Positions 1 through 12,412 of a DNA stretch of 64,000 nt are shown piece by piece. The stretch spans positions 39,612,279 through 39,676,278 of the forward strand of contig CM036754.1 of assembly GCA_020796225.1 (NCBI GenBank). Reading direction: 5' to 3'. The first letter of the stretch is position 1. Each line of letters begins with the position of its first letter. The notes below the pieces were generated by a model that did not search any database, was not told where the DNA came from, and saw only the letters and a list, made by a program, of their open reading frames with translations. A program made the translations under genes and the position numbers. Origin of the DNA: Arion vulgaris (Eukaryota; Mollusca; Gastropoda; Stylommatophora; Arionidae).

Positions 1-39
1 ATAGTTATACACAGTACCAAAAAAACATGATACATCTTC

Positions 40-470
40 ATATGTTATAGGAAATCTGAAAGTCTGCGCGTGAAATGGGTGGACAGCATTCGGAGATCAC
101 ATCTCAAGAAAAAGACTTGGCTGTACACACCTGGACATACTGGAGTGCAGGGTAACGAGCGTGCTAACTTTCTTGCAAACAATGCCCAACTCAAGCGGAC
201 AGAAGCATGGACAGAGCCGATATCATTAATGCGGTACGCTATTAGTTATGTGACATGGGAGAGTCTCAGACACTGGAACGAGTTCGAGAATTAGGCATTA
301 CGTTTGGACATGCCAGACAGTGTCTTCTTTCAAAGAGAGAGAGAATATATACTAATCAACTTCTCATGGGTACGGTGAACAAATGGACTTTGGGATGGCT
401 GTTGCAATGGAGGACAGAGCGCGAATGTGAATGCCCAATGTGCCATGACGTCAATCGCATAACATAACAT
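40..470 (+). pseudogene. I-type LINE fragment: RNase H end and C-terminal region
   Basis: Two frames give WLYTPGHTGVQGNERANFLA, the RNase H carboxyl part of I/R1-type LINEs, then AEWTEP-like and RQCLLSKRERIYTNQLLMG followed by CECPMCHD. A frameshift near 290 joins them. A second copy lies on the minus strand at 62520-62945 and a third, interrupted, at 45800-48400. Confidence 0.75.
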
Positions 471-496
471 ATGCTATAGGAAGTTTGAATTTCTTC

Positions 497-707
497 AGGC
501 ATTGAAGTGGGGTGCAAAGGGTTCAAGAAAGAGAGGTTGACCTAAAGAGACTCTGAAACGAACTTTGCTGAGAGAGGCAGGAGATATCGGTCACAGTTCC
601 ATGGAGGAGATTGAGCGAGTTGCCCAGGATAGAGCGGTATGGAGAAATTACTTGCAGGCCCTATGTAACGTATAACGGTACGAGAGAAATAATTATTATT
701 ATTATTG
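497..707 (+). mobile_element. ATT-tail LINE, 3' end fragment
   Basis: It is nearly identical to 11526-11741: QALKW, then [28 protein letters not shown] and stop, followed by ggtacgagag and an ATT microsatellite tail. It is a 5'-truncated insertion joined directly to the RNase H fragment upstream. Confidence 0.85.
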
Positions 708-795
708 TATCATTTTCTTGATAAAGCCCCCTTTGGTCAAAACGTCGATTGTATCTTGTTTTCACGTGTTTCGCCTGACAGTTTGGAAAATACAA
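708..795 (+). mobile_element. Penelope-like element, 3' terminal fragment
   Basis: ccctttggtcaaaacgtcg, then tgtatcttg, then cacgtgtttcgcc match the 3' end of the GIY-YIG element at 33820-33915 (cctttggtcgaaacgttg, tgtattgtc, acgtgtttcgc). No coding part remains. Confidence 0.55.
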
Positions 796-819
796 TTATT
801 AAAGTAGACATTTGGAGAA

Positions 820-1163
820 AGTGAAAAAGAGAAAGACGACGATACGTAATGTGATAGATGTTCGACAGCGAAAGGCGTAGACCGCAGTCTTTAGACTTAG
901 AACGGGACATTGCGGTCTCAGAGCACACCTCCATAGAATGAACCTCAGGGACTCGGCTGCCTGCACTCGTGGAGCACCAAAGCAGTCCACAGAGCACATC
1001 CTGCGAGACGGTCCCAACCTGAGCAGTGTGAGAATGGAAATCTGACCAACAAAAACAACACTACAAAACAAACTATGTGAAGACCTCAAGCGCACCGCCT
1101 TGTTTATGACACATACTGGGGTAGTCACAACAGAAGTTGATTGCAGATGAAGAAGAAGATGCC
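820..1163 (+). pseudogene. I-type LINE C-terminal fragment with GAA tail
   Basis: The + strand reads LRTGHCGLRAHLHRMNL, then CTRGAPKQSTEHILR, then LCEDLKRTALF, and ends with a gaagaagaag tail. This is the RLRTGH..CG....TEHIL motif of I-type LINE carboxyl termini. One cysteine of the motif is replaced (DGP for DCP). Confidence 0.8.
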
Positions 1164-1589
1164 TTGACAGCCACAGAGGCAAGACATCTGACATATGCTA
1201 GAGGAAACTCAGTTGTACTATTAGCAAGAAAGTTCTGGACAGGACAAGCTCTAGATGATGATGGCGTTAAGTTTAGGAAAGACTTGTTACATCCATCATC
1301 TATTACTACTTCAGAAAACGTCAGCAAATAATGTGTACACATATAAACTGATACTTCACCGTTTCACTGTGGAATATGAGGAAATGAAACAGCAGACCGA
1401 CTGGACAAGGAAAGTGCTGCTGAGAAACCGGATGTGCTTGTTACCTACTACAAAAAAAAAAGAAAGATTAAATCAATCAGAAAGCCACAAATACCAACCC
1501 AAGACAACTAGTATAATATGAGCAGATTGGAACAAGTTGTCATTCTGCAGAACAGGGCACAATCAACTGACAGCTACATGTATACAAGA
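1164..1589. other. No gene seen
   Basis: Short open frames on both strands show no family motif. Base composition is normal and there is no clear tandem repeat. It lies between two I-type LINE fragments and may be older LINE sequence, but I cannot support that. Confidence 0.4.
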
Positions 1590-1800
1590 TTGACAATTCA
1601 GCTATGTGGGCAGGCACATCAGCTGCAGAGAACATACTTCAACACTGCCCTAAACATGATATAGTGAGGCAAACTCACTGGCCTAATGAAACAACACTGG
1701 ACACGGAGCTATGTGTGAGCTACAAAAGACAGGGAAGTTTATACAAGACACACACAAAAAGTTAATTGCATATCCTTTACAGGACTTTGCGAATCAACCC
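1590..1800 (+). pseudogene. I-type LINE C-terminal fragment
   Basis: The + strand reads AENILQHCPKHDIVRQTHWP, then TLDTELC, the E-ILQ-CP....R..-WP..T.L..-L pattern of I-type LINE ends. It is frame-broken and has no start. Confidence 0.65.
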
Positions 1801-3529
1801 CAGCTTTTAACGCTGTTTGTGATTTTTCTATCCATTATTAGTCAGTAGTTGCCATTGCTTTCGAACGGGTGGGCCCTCGTCCTTTTTTAAAACACCGAAA
1901 AATTCCTGCATCGTCCCAAAAGACCTGGAACCTCAAAAGGCCCCAAAGGGAGTTTTTAAAAAACAAAAAAAAAAACAACCTTGAAGCCTAAAACCCACCC
2001 CTTTTTGCAAATCCAAGTCCAAACGGGTTTTTGAGTGGGTTTCCGCCCCAAGGCAAAACCTTGGAAAACCCCAGTTGTCATTAAAATTTCGGGGGAAAAA
2101 GTTTCTTTGACATTTAAAAGCACCTTCTTTCCAAAAAATCGGCCAACTTGACAAAAAAAAGATTCCCTTTCATAATTAGGAAAAAACCGACGCTCGGGGA
2201 AAGTCGTTCGTTCTTTTTCCAAAAAAAAAAGAAAGTTTGAGAAAGCGTCCCTATATAAAATTGGAAGTTTAATTCTCAGCGGGTTTCCCAAAGTACATTT
2301 AAAGAGGTTTGATGTGCCAACACGCTAGAACTTTTAAAAAGCCCAAATTCGAAATAGGCCCCGGCCAATAAAAAACATGGCCAAGCTTTGGGGAGCTAAA
2401 AAAGCGGGTTTTACAAACCAAAAAAGTTTTTGTTTAAGCTTTCAGTTTTCCCCCGGGCAAGCTTTTGGACATCCCTTTATTCTAGTCCATTTCGGGGGGG
2501 CAAGTCCAAAAAATCACCTTCATTATCAATAGCCAGTTTTAAATAAACCCAAGCACCCCTTCAAGCCCAAAACTTTGAACCAAAGAATTTTTAATTTGTT
2601 TTATTTTTAAAAAGAAAATTTTGAAAAGCCAAAAAAAGAAACGTTTTTAGACATTTCATGCAATTTTTGAAAAGGTTTTCTTTTCAAAGTCCTTTTAATC
2701 CCTTTTTTATGAAAAATTCTTTTGAAGTTATGAGTTTGTTTCGGGATATTTTAAAAAATGAAGTTTTTGGGACAAAGGCTTTGCGTTTTCTTGACATTTA
2801 GTTAATTTTAAAAAAAATGCTAAAAAAAAGGCAGTCCCCGGGTACCATTTAAAATGGCAAACCCCTTTTGACAGCCATGGCCCCCAATTTTAAAAAGGGG
2901 GAAAGGGCTCTTGACAGTCCAAAAAAGCAGCCCCAAAAGAACATTAGCAAGCTTCAGATGGGGGTTTTAAATCATCAGGCAACCTTTGACAAACTTTTAA
3001 GCCTTAAAACCCAAAATTTCCCCCTTTTTAAATTAAACCGGTTCAAACAAATTTCAGGAAAAGGAAAAAAAGTTTACTTTAAAATTTCAAAGAAAATTTT
3101 TTTTTGGAATTCTTACAAAGTTTTCAAAAAATTTTTTCAGAAATTTAGGAAATCCTTTAAAGTCACAGTCACCAACTAAAAGGCAATTTAACACAATGGT
3201 CTTTAACATTTTCACGGGCCAAACCGGATTTGACTCCAGATATAGGCTTCCAGAGAAAAAAGTGCCTTCAGTAAAGGGCTTTTTGAAGACATCGGGAAAA
3301 AGTTTAAACTCGAATTGAACTTTTGAAAAAAAAATTAAAGGGCCAAAAGCGATTGGTGTCCAAAAGGCGGGGTTCCGATACATGGATTAAGTGGGGGCCC
3401 CAAAAAGGGGAACCCTTTAACAGTTCATCAGTTTTAAGCACACAAAAAAGCCTTTAAAAATTCCTTCGACCGCCTGTAGTACAATTAAAAAAAAAGGAAA
3501 AAAGTTTGAGCGTTTAAAAAATTTTAATG

Positions 3530-5010
3530 ATTGGGAAAAGGTCTATGATTCCTTTAGTACCATTTATGGAATTTTTATGCCCAGAGTTTTTAAAAATTTT
3601 TTTGGCTTTTTTAAAACCTAGAGCCGTTTTATTTATAGTCTTAAGTCTAGATCTTTCAGTACCATTTCAGGGAAAGCTCTTTGAAGCCTCAGTCCTTCTA
3701 GTACCATTTCGGGCAAGCTCTTTGACATTTTCCATCAGCCTTTTTAACCTTTTCTAAGTCTTTGACAGTCTCTGCAGCCCTTTTTAGTCCATTTGGGGGA
3801 AGCCTTTAAAGCTCATGCAGTGTTTAGTACCATTTCATGGCAAGTTTTTACAGTCTCATGCACGTTTCCCAGACCATTTCTGCCTTACAGTCTCGCGTCC
3901 TTCATACCATTTTTGGCCCTTTTGAAGTCTCCCAAGCCCTTTTCGTATCTTTTTTATGAAACTCTTTGACAGCCCTCACAGTCGTTCTAGTACCTTTTTT
4001 ATGGAATTTTGACAGTCTCATGATGTTTAGTAATTTTGAACTTTGAATTCATGCAGTCCTTCAGTACATTTATGGCAACTTTTGACAGTCTCTGAATTTC
4101 ATAATTTTTTGGCAAGTTTTTCGATCTCATGCCCCTTCAATTTTATTTCATGGAAAAGCCTTTGACAGTCTCATGAGTCCTTCTAATACCTTTTCAGGCA
4201 AGTTCGACAGCCATAAAACCTTCGTACACAGGGCTTTTGACAGTCTCATGAGCCCTTTTGATCATCTGGAAACCCTTTTTGACGCTAGCGGGGTCCTGGA
4301 CATTTCAGGCAAAGTTCTTTGAACCAGATTTTAGCCCATTTCGGCAAGTTTTTGAACCCTCATGCAGCCCTTTCGACCCATTTCAGGGCAAGCTCTTGAC
4401 AGCTCCATGCAGCCTTCAGTACCATTTCATGGAAGTTTTTTGAGTCTCATCATCCTTATCCCATTTCATGGGCGCTCTTTGCAGCTGGTTTCGTAATTTC
4501 ATGGGTTTTTTTGACAGCCCTGCCCGTTTTGTAATTTCATCGCTCTTTATTCTCATGCATGTTTTAGACCATTTTGGAAAGTCTTTGACAGTCTCATGCA
4601 GTCGCTTCTGTACCATTTACAAGCTTTAAAGCTCGACGTTCGTCCATTTAGGAGCTTTGAACCATGAACGTTTTTAGTACCATTTCTGGGCTCGACGGGT
4701 CTGCAGTCCTTCTAGACCATTTTTTGCAAGCTTTTGACAGCCCTCATGCCTAGAATTTCATGAAAGTTTTGACAGCTCATCGCCGTTCCCAGAATTTCTT
4801 AAACTTTGAAGCTCATCAGTGGGCCATACCATTTCATGGCAAGTTTTTGACGCCATACTTTCCCAGTACCTTTGGGCAAGTTTTTGACATCTCATGAAAA
4901 TTTTCCAGTACCATTTCATGGGCTTTTGACATTTTTTGGAAACCGCTTCAGTACCATTTCGGCAAGTTTTTGACTTTCCCTATGAGTGGTTTCAGTACCA
5001 TTGCAGGAAG
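3530..5010 (+). repeat. Degenerate minisatellite, about 45-47 bp unit
   Basis: Roughly 30 imperfect copies contain tagtaccatttcatggcaag followed by tttgacagtctcatgcagtc and a short c/t-rich joint. Unit length varies from copy to copy by small indels, so the true length and copy number cannot be trusted here. Confidence 0.8.
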
Positions 5011-5639
5011 TTCTACGACGATCCGCAACGAGACGATCACGTTTTTTTTAAGCTTTTTCAGATTGATATCAAAGAGTTAAGAAAAAATTTCCCTTTTTCC
5101 CCGTCTTCTTTGCGAAATTTGATATTCGTTTTGTGATATATAACTGATTTTGACAAGAAACTTACGTTGCACCGGGTTTAGCCCCCACTGTGTATGGGAG
5201 CATATACTAGGGCAGGGCTTCCGGGTTTTATCCCAGGAAAAAGTTTTTAGTCTTTTTGCGACAGTCAGTTCACACTTTCCTTCCCAATGAAAACCCCTGT
5301 TTTTTAAAAAAAATATTTAGTTCCATTGAGAATTAAAAGACTGAAAATATTTTTTTCAATATATTTTAGTTCTCGATAGGGTGACGAAGGACACCAACCC
5401 CCCGCTTTAACCCTTTTCGTTTTATCCGCCCAAGGGACCGGCCCCAAATTTTGGGGCAAAGAATAGAACCAGTTACTCCGATGTTAAAAGGGACTAAAAT
5501 TTGTGAAAACGATGCACATTTTTAAATTCAGGTCAGGGTTTTGGGGGCCCAAACCAATGTGCAAAGAAAAACGTTCTTGGGAAAAATCAAAATATACAAA
5601 AAGGATTAAAATTGTCGTAAAAAAAGGCCGAAGAAGAAG

Positions 5640-5840
5640 AAGTTTTATCTAGGTTTTAAGAAGAAGAAGAAGAAAGCAGGTGGAGTGATGGAGCAGGGGT
5701 GGTATGATGGAGCAGGGTGGGTGATGGAGAGGTGTTTGGTGGGCGGGGGTTAGGATGGGGAAAGGTGTTTGTAAAGGAGCAGGGAAGTGGGGGACAGGGG
5801 GTTTAAGGGAGCAGGGGGGGGAGGATGTTTTAAAGTTTTT
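5640..5840 (+). repeat. G-rich minisatellite remnant
   Basis: Repeats of gtgatggagcaggggtgg, with variants, are preceded by a GAA microsatellite (gaagaagaagaagaa). About eight degenerate copies are visible before the tract fades. Confidence 0.6.
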
Positions 5841-6499
5841 AAAATATTAGTTTTCCGAGACTGAATATTGCGACGAAGGTTCCGATTCTTCCCCTTCTTT
5901 TTCAAAGCCAATCGATCTTTTTTAACCCCTTTTTTTTGTATGTGATCCCAAACCCAAACGATTGCTTTTTAGAGCGCCTAAAAGACCATTCTGACGCTTT
6001 TTTTTACTAGGGACTTCCCCATTCCCTACTTTGTCATCTGTTTCGCCCTTTTAGGGTTCAGTGGTCTATTCTTGCTTCCCTTGGTTTAACAGGGACACTG
6101 ATACAAGATAGATAAAATTTGTGTCACGTGACTTGGGAATATGACGACAGAGCATGTCCAAGAACTGCCCCAAAGTGTCCATGTTCTCCTGGTCTTCCCT
6201 TCTCTTTTCGTGGTGCCTGTTTAAATGGTGTTATCCACCCATTCTGTCCCTTTAAAAAGTCCAAAAAATTCAATTTTTCATTCTTTTTTAGCATCAGCCC
6301 GTTTTCTTTGATTTTGAATCTTTTTGATAGATCTATTTGTTTTATTCTCTGTCCATGATAAATGGAGGGTTCTACTTTAAAAACTTTTATGTATTTCATT
6401 GCTTTTTAAAAGTTGCTTCACACCCCCAAAATTGTCCCGGAATTTTTTTTTAAAAATAGCCAAAATGCCCATGCCTTTTTATCAGAACCACGAAAAGAA

Positions 6500-6720
6500 C
6501 ATTATCATCAGGTGCCGTGCCGACCACAGGCATTTTGATCTCCCAAATCCCCGGGGTTTTTTACATCCGGATGTGAGCTCTTCCTCCGGAAACAACCAAA
6601 TTTTTTTTTCTGTCTTCTCTCTCTCTCTGCTTTCATCGAACCGGGTTTTTACAATGTGTTCTAAGCTCCATTTTCATCACATGTCCGGAAAAAAGATAAC
6701 TGCATATTTTTATATTAGAT
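6500..6720 (-). mobile_element. RTE/CR1-like LINE 3' end, badly preserved
   Basis: atcatcaggtgccgtgccg followed by ctctctctgctttcatcg, then ttacaatgtgttctaagc and catcacatgtcc parallels the better minus-strand copy at 25980-26215. The left ATC run would be the element's (GAT)n tail. Confidence 0.5.
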
Positions 6721-7344
6721 TTTCTGTTTTTACCCTTCCCAAAATCTCAACATTAGTCATTTTTGCAGTCCTTGGGGTTCTCAACTTTCTGTAAAAACCC
6801 TCTCTGTGGCCCCCCGAAAGTTTTTTATCTGTTTGTTTATTGTTAAAGACTCGCATCCGTATGTCAGTATTATTTTTCTGTTTTTCCTTTTTTTCGAAAT
6901 AGCATAACCTTTCAATACAAAAAAAATATAAAACCGCTAATTTTTTTTTAAACAACGATTATCATGACAAAGTCTGCTCCCCTCACAAATCGGGTTTCCC
7001 GTGAATGACAGAACCCCGTTCTGTCTGCCAGCTAATTTTTTTAAGAGAACTTGAAAGCCGCGAGAAAGTTTTGAAACTAGAAAAGCCATCAAACAGTGGA
7101 TTTAAAAAAGAACTTTTTTTCCCCTTTAAACAACCCCCGTTCAGATGGCCCCTCGTCTTCGATCTATTGATCTGTTTCCGGGTTTTATCATACAAAAAGG
7201 CTTGTTTTTAAGAAATTTTGGTTTCTATTGACAATGGCTTTTTCGTTTCTTTGTTCTTTGGGGTTGATGTTTAATGAATTTGCTGCCGTTTTGACAACTT
7301 TATTCATGGGGTCACTATTTCAAATTAAAATGTTTGAGGACATT

Positions 7345-7770
7345 TCGTTTTTTATCATCCATCCATCCATTCATCCCCTCTTAATCAATCCATCAATCAA
7401 CAACTGTCCATCTACCCATCCATTAATCCCATCCATTAATCCATCACCAATCCCCATTAATCCATCCCTGCATTTTTAATCATCCATCAACCAATTTACA
7501 AATCTCATCCACAAATTAACCCAAATTTATCCATCAATCTATCCCCATCAATCCCACATTAACCAATTTATCCATCAATTCATCCATCCATCAAACCCCC
7601 CATTAACCAATTCATCCATCAATTCTCCATCCATCAATCCACACATTTAACCCAAAAATTTATCAATCCATTCATCATCCCAATATTCATCCACCATCAA
7701 TCCATAATCCTCTAAACCCATATCAAACCATCATCCATCAACCCACCCAAAATTTATCTATCTGCCCGCC
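7345..7770 (+). repeat. ATCC-type simple repeat
   Basis: Irregular runs of atccatccattcatc and ccatcaatcaa fill this interval. The open frames over it are compositional. Confidence 0.9.
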
Positions 7771-8119
7771 CCCCAGCCGTCCTCCCTCGTCCCTTTCCCA
7801 CCTTTGTCCGTCTGTTTTTGGTTTGTTTCCCCAAAAAATTTTTAAAATATATCGCAATTTTGATTTCGGTTTTTTTTAAATTTAGGTTTTTTGTGGAAAC
7901 CGTCTAGGGAAATTATCCTAGGTCAGATCCCCTTAACCTTACATCGCGGCAAAGTTTCCCGTCAAAGTTCATAACACTGGAAGGTGGGGGTGGTGGGGTT
8001 TACGGGGTTTCAAAGGGGACAATTTTCCTTATCGGCTTTTCCCAAAAAAGATTAGCCCGGGCCCCAACTCTGCTGGGTGGGAATCGCAGAACCCCCTTCG
8101 AGACCAGCCACCCATCTTT

Positions 8120-8515
8120 GGGATCAATCTACACATTATCCATCAAGCCCTCATCATTATTTTTAATCAAGTATGTCATCATCTCATTGTTCGTCATCTT
8201 TATCTACACTGTTACGTAATTATCCATCAAAGTACGTCATATTATCTAAACCCTCATCCATCACCATCTCATCATCAACATCTAACACCATCTTCATCCC
8301 CTCATCTACACATCTCCTAAAATATCACATCACCATCTTCATCATTTTTAAAAACTCCACATCATCACCCAAACATCATCTACATCACAAACTTTAATTC
8401 ATCACATCTTACCAAATCATCATTATCTACATCAAAACACATCACCATCCATCATCAACATCTACATCAACACATCACCATCATGACATCATCATCTACT
8501 GCTTTCAACTATTGA
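8120..8515 (+). repeat. CATCAT / ACATCTACATC simple repeat
   Basis: Runs of catcatctacatcaacacat and catcaccatc alternate through the interval. There is no coding signal. Confidence 0.85.
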
Positions 8516-9644
8516 AAATTTCCCTTCAACCTCATCTTTTGTTCCTATCTTCATCGTTAAATAAAATACCCGTTTATTCATTTTTTGACTTATCATTGTT
8601 CAAAAATTTTCCTTGACCATTTTCCAAGGACCATTTCCTGGCTTTTCGCTCTTGGCACCCCCGAAATCTTCCCGGCCCATGATCCGTGGCTCATTTATCC
8701 AAGACGTCATAGGGAAACGGCAACCCTGTAGCAAATCTTTTTGAGCAAAAAGGTTGTCCTCGTTACCCGCACCGTCTTTAGTGGGAAAAAAAGAAAAGAC
8801 AGGGTACGATCTAATTTTAATTTAAATATGATTTTGTTTTTGAAGATATTCTGTCAAGTGTCGATATGTGTCTGATATGTGTCGATATGTGTCTGATATT
8901 TTCTGGTATTCTGTGATATAACAATATCCAAAATTTTATGTGTGAGACGTATTTCATGATTCATTTACGATAAGACATCATCATTGATTTTTGGGGGAGC
9001 CATTGGCTCCGATCTCATTTTCAGAGGAAAATCTCAGGGAAGGCGATAGGGGGGTTTTGGAATCCCCCGATGTAAAAAAGGTTAAAAAAAATTCTGTTAA
9101 ATTTAGTTTTTAAATTTTTTCAAAAAAATCTTTGGGGGAGGGCTTTCCCCATTTTTCTTTCAAATTTTAAGCCGGTTTTTTTAATGCCAAATGAACATGG
9201 GACGATAAATTTATTGTCTCCGAAGGACAAAAAAGATTCATAACAGGGGCCTAATAAAAAAACCCGGGGGCCCGGAAAAACGAGTACCTTTAAAAGGGGG
9301 GTGAGGTCGTTTTATCCAGAAACTTTTTAATAAAAAAATTGACATATTTAACCCTTTTTCACAACCCCCTCCCCTTTGGTGGGGGAACAGTTTAGCGATT
9401 GGTCAACCAAGATGTCGCCCTCCCAAAATCTTCTCCCCCCTGTTTTTCGATCTCTGCCTTAATTTGACCTGTTGCCCAAAAAAGTTTTAAAATTCTCTTC
9501 GCATTATACAAACCCTTTATTTTTGGTTCTTATTCTTTTTTTTTAAAGGGTTTTTTGTATCCTGTTTAAACCACATTTTTTTTTTCTTCCATGGAAGGAA
9601 TTCTTCTTAGAACCAATCTTCCCCCCCCTTTATCTTATTGATTG

Positions 9645-9905
9645 TTTGTTTATTGTCCATGATTCGCTGCCATACATAAGTATTGGTTCAATATAGCACT
9701 GAATGAAGTACTTGATTTCTCAATGTCCTTATTAGTGAATTCACGCATAGTGTGTTTTCCTTTTCATAAACCTGCTTTCGCTTGAGCTATTCTACTCCTA
9801 ATCTCTGTGTTAATTCCTCCATCTGATGTTAGTAATGTTCCTAGATACTTGAATCGATGGACTTGTTTCAGTGTTATGTTATTTATTTTGTTATTGTATT
9901 TTGGT
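9645..9905 (-). pseudogene. LINE reverse transcriptase thumb fragment
   Basis: The reverse strand reads ITLKQVHRFKYLGTLLTS, DGGINTEIRSRIAQAKAG, then an ILNQYLCMA-like segment. FKYLG..LT.DGG...EI..RI..A is the hallmark downstream of the FADD box in CR1/RTE-like LINEs. It is joined directly to a minisatellite. Confidence 0.8.
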
Positions 9906-10285
9906 GTTTCCTGTTTGGGTAAATGAAACCTGCACTGAGATAAACACCAGAGAGTAAACGAAACCTGCACTGAGATGAATACCAGAGGGTAAACGAAACC
10001 TGCACTGAGACAAACACTGAGAGAGGTAAACGAAACCTGCACTGAGACGAGACACAAGAGGATAAACGAAACCTGCACTGAGACAGACACAAGAGGGTAA
10101 ACGAAACCTGCACTGAGAGGAATACCGGAGAGTAAACGAAACCTGCACTGAGAGGAATCCGAGAGTAAACGAAACCTGCACTGAGAGGAATACCGGAGAG
10201 TAAACGAAACCTGCACTGAGAGGAATACCGGAGAGTAAACGAAACCTGCACTGAGACGAACACAAGAGGATAAACGAAACAGTGG
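9906..10285 (+). repeat. Minisatellite, 35-38 bp unit, about 10 copies
   Basis: Each unit contains taaacgaaacctgcactgag followed by a variable agaggaataccggagag-type segment. The long minus-strand frames of V/S/F/R-rich residues at 9764-10496 are shadows of this repeat. Confidence 0.92.
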
Positions 10286-10445
10286 AAGACTCAAAACCAC
10301 ATGAACGAAAACAGTAGAACAGGAACGTAAATATATGAATCACAGCTGGAACACAATACAGTGGACGGTCAAAAACAGGGAATAAATACGAGCCTTTGTT
10401 GCTGCCATAAGTGGCAAGGACGTCACAGGATAGAGAGAGAAAGAA
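10286..10445 (+). pseudogene. LINE C-terminal end fragment
   Basis: The + strand shows the segment ITAGTQYSGRSKTGNKYEPL, which in shifted frames fits a SWN-I--TVKNR-W--F-AAL ending. It parallels 39718-39862. Frameshifts are frequent. Confidence 0.5.
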
Positions 10446-10479
10446 AAGGACACGAAGTACTGGAGATAATAATTTTAGA

Positions 10480-10665
10480 AGTAGGCATCCTGGCAAAATG
10501 AGAAGAAATTTTACTACAAGATGGATTCATGATTTAACAGATTCTTTCAACATGGTTGCATCAGAGACTGGACATCTGGCCCATGAGAGAGAGAGAGGGA
10601 AGGAGAGAGAGAAAAGAGAGAGAGAGAAAAGAGAGAGAGAGAAAGAGAGAGATAGAGATATTCCA
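10480..10665 (+). pseudogene. LINE C-terminal fragment with GAGA tail
   Basis: The frame reads RRNFTTRWIHDLTDSF, then ASETGHLAHERER, fitting the R-R..RW.DD......A..R carboxyl end of LINE ORF2. It then runs into (GAGA)n at 10588-10655. Confidence 0.65.
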
Positions 10666-10718
10666 TAATATAATTATTGTTACAAAGTTCTGATAATGAC
10701 AAACTATTGGACGATGAA

Positions 10719-11741
10719 CATTAAATAATAAACATTATAAAGAACCTCTATGATGGTTCACAGTGTGCAGTTCGCACTGATGGTGGACACAGCGACTGGT
10801 TTATGGTTGAAACCGGAGTAAAGCAGGCTGTATTCTATCTCCGCTATTGTTTGGAGTGGCCATTGACTGGGTGATGCGAACATGTTGCAGGGGTGAAACT
10901 GGCATTGATTGGGTAGAAAATAGTCAACTAGAAGATTTGGATTTTGCAGATGATATTGCCTTGTTAAGTAGAAACAACCAAGATATGCAAAGAAAAACAG
11001 ACAACTTGTCATCTATAGCATCAAAAGTTGGACTGCAGATAAGCTATGAAAAAACAAATATAATGAAGACACCTATGGCAAGTAATGCAGATATCACACT
11101 GGAATCTAAAATGATAAAAATAACAGAGCAGTTCACCTATTTGGGTACCAATTTTGATTGCACAGGAAATGTTAAAAAGAAATTATGATACGAATTGGCA
11201 AAGCAACATCAGCTTTTAAAAGTCTAAATAAAATATGGAACTGCAAGTTATATAGTATTAAAACTAAATTACGAATTTTCAATTCAAATGTATAAATCCT
11301 AACATATGCCAACGAGAGTTGGAAAATGACTAAAGATATAGAAAGCAAGTTGAATGCATTTGAAAATAGATGTCTGCGAAAAATAATGAATATAAAATGG
11401 AACGAATTCAGGAGAAGTGATGAAATCAGAGACATGTCTGGTCAACCACTAGTGACAACTGTTATAAGAAAGAGAAGATGGAGATATGTTGGGCACACCT
11501 TGAGGAGAAATGATCAAAGAATATCAAAGCAGGCATTGAAGTGGGATACAAAGGGTTCAAGAAAGAGAGTTCGACCTAAGGAGACCCTGAAGCGAACTTT
11601 GCTGAGAGAGGCAGGAAATATCGGTCTCAGTTCCATGGATGAGATTGAGCGAGTTGGCCAGGATAGAGCGGTATGGAGAAATTACTTGCAGGCCCTATGT
11701 AACGTATAACGGTACGAGAGAATTATTATTATTATTATTAT
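10719..11741 (+). mobile_element. 5'-truncated ATT-tail LINE with target-site duplication
   Basis: Reverse transcriptase remains include GVKQ-CILSPLLFGVAIDW (frame-broken), LEDLDFADDIALLSRNN, KITEQFTYLGTNFD, then at 11326-11709 a frame ending [15 protein letters not shown], then an ATT microsatellite tail. The 14-bp sequence tattggacgatgaa flanks it at 10705-10718 and 11742-11755, which defines both ends. ORF1, the endonuclease and the front of the RT are absent. The body carries several stops and frameshifts. Related 3' ends lie at 497-707 and 59640-59900. Confidence 0.92.
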
Positions 11742-11971
11742 TATTGGACGATGAATGTGTTTATATTTATGGATTGGATTATATTTTGTATTTAATGTAA
11801 ATATTATATTTGTGAAAAAATGATATTCAAAACAAAAGTCTTTAGTCATTATTTAGTTAATACTTGATGTAGCCATGTAACATCGTTGTCTCTATAGTAA
11901 TCACTTGTTTTGTTGTTTTTGCTCCGTCTATATTTTCCTCTCTTTGACTGTGATATTTTATTTTTTATTTC

Positions 11972-12412
11972 ATATAGTCAGTGTATTTCTAAAATCTCAC
12001 AACACTTTATACGTAGAACAAATGTGAAAAACAAAGTACATGACGTCATCAAAAATGTGTTCCATAGTCAATTGTGGTACAATATGCAGTGAATGACTGT
12101 TGTCTACTGGGGTAATTCTTTTCACTCAAACCATAATGGTGTTTTCAACTGAAGAAATAATATTTGACAATATGAAGAAACGTGTGCAGACATATCTTGA
12201 AGCCTGTGGTGGATATTTCCAACATCTGTTATAATGAATATTTCATTTGTTCTTTCTAGTTTACCAAGAACAACAGTAGACCATAGCAGTAACTATTGTG
12301 ACTAATTTATTACTTCGTTTTAACACATTTTTGATGACATCATGTACTTCATTTTTCAAGCTGACCTACATATGAAGTGTTGTGAGACTTTACAAACACC
12401 TCTATATTGCAA
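11972..12412. mobile_element. Foldback MITE-like element
   Basis: Arms of about 90 bp at 11972-12060 and 12322-12412 are inverted copies. tctcacaacactt and tacatgacgtcatcaaaaat on the left match the complement of atttttgatgacatcatgta and aagtgttgtgaga on the right. The loop is about 260 bp and noncoding. No protein is encoded, so it would be non-autonomous. Confidence 0.75.

Larger units (their letters stand above)
1860..9640. other. Low-accuracy tract with degraded repeats, no gene
   Basis: From about 1860 the sequence becomes rich in runs of 3-10 equal bases, and repeats that should be regular lose register every few units. Apparent frames such as 1956-2291 (-) or 2868-3179 (+) are low-complexity F/K-rich and match no family. 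I read the tract as poorly corrected consensus over minisatellites and LINE remnants. Confidence 0.6.

Noticed and set aside
9764..10496. Minus-strand frames repeating VQVSFTL/SQCRFRLLSG
   Set aside because: They are translations of the 35-38 bp minisatellite joined to a LINE fragment.
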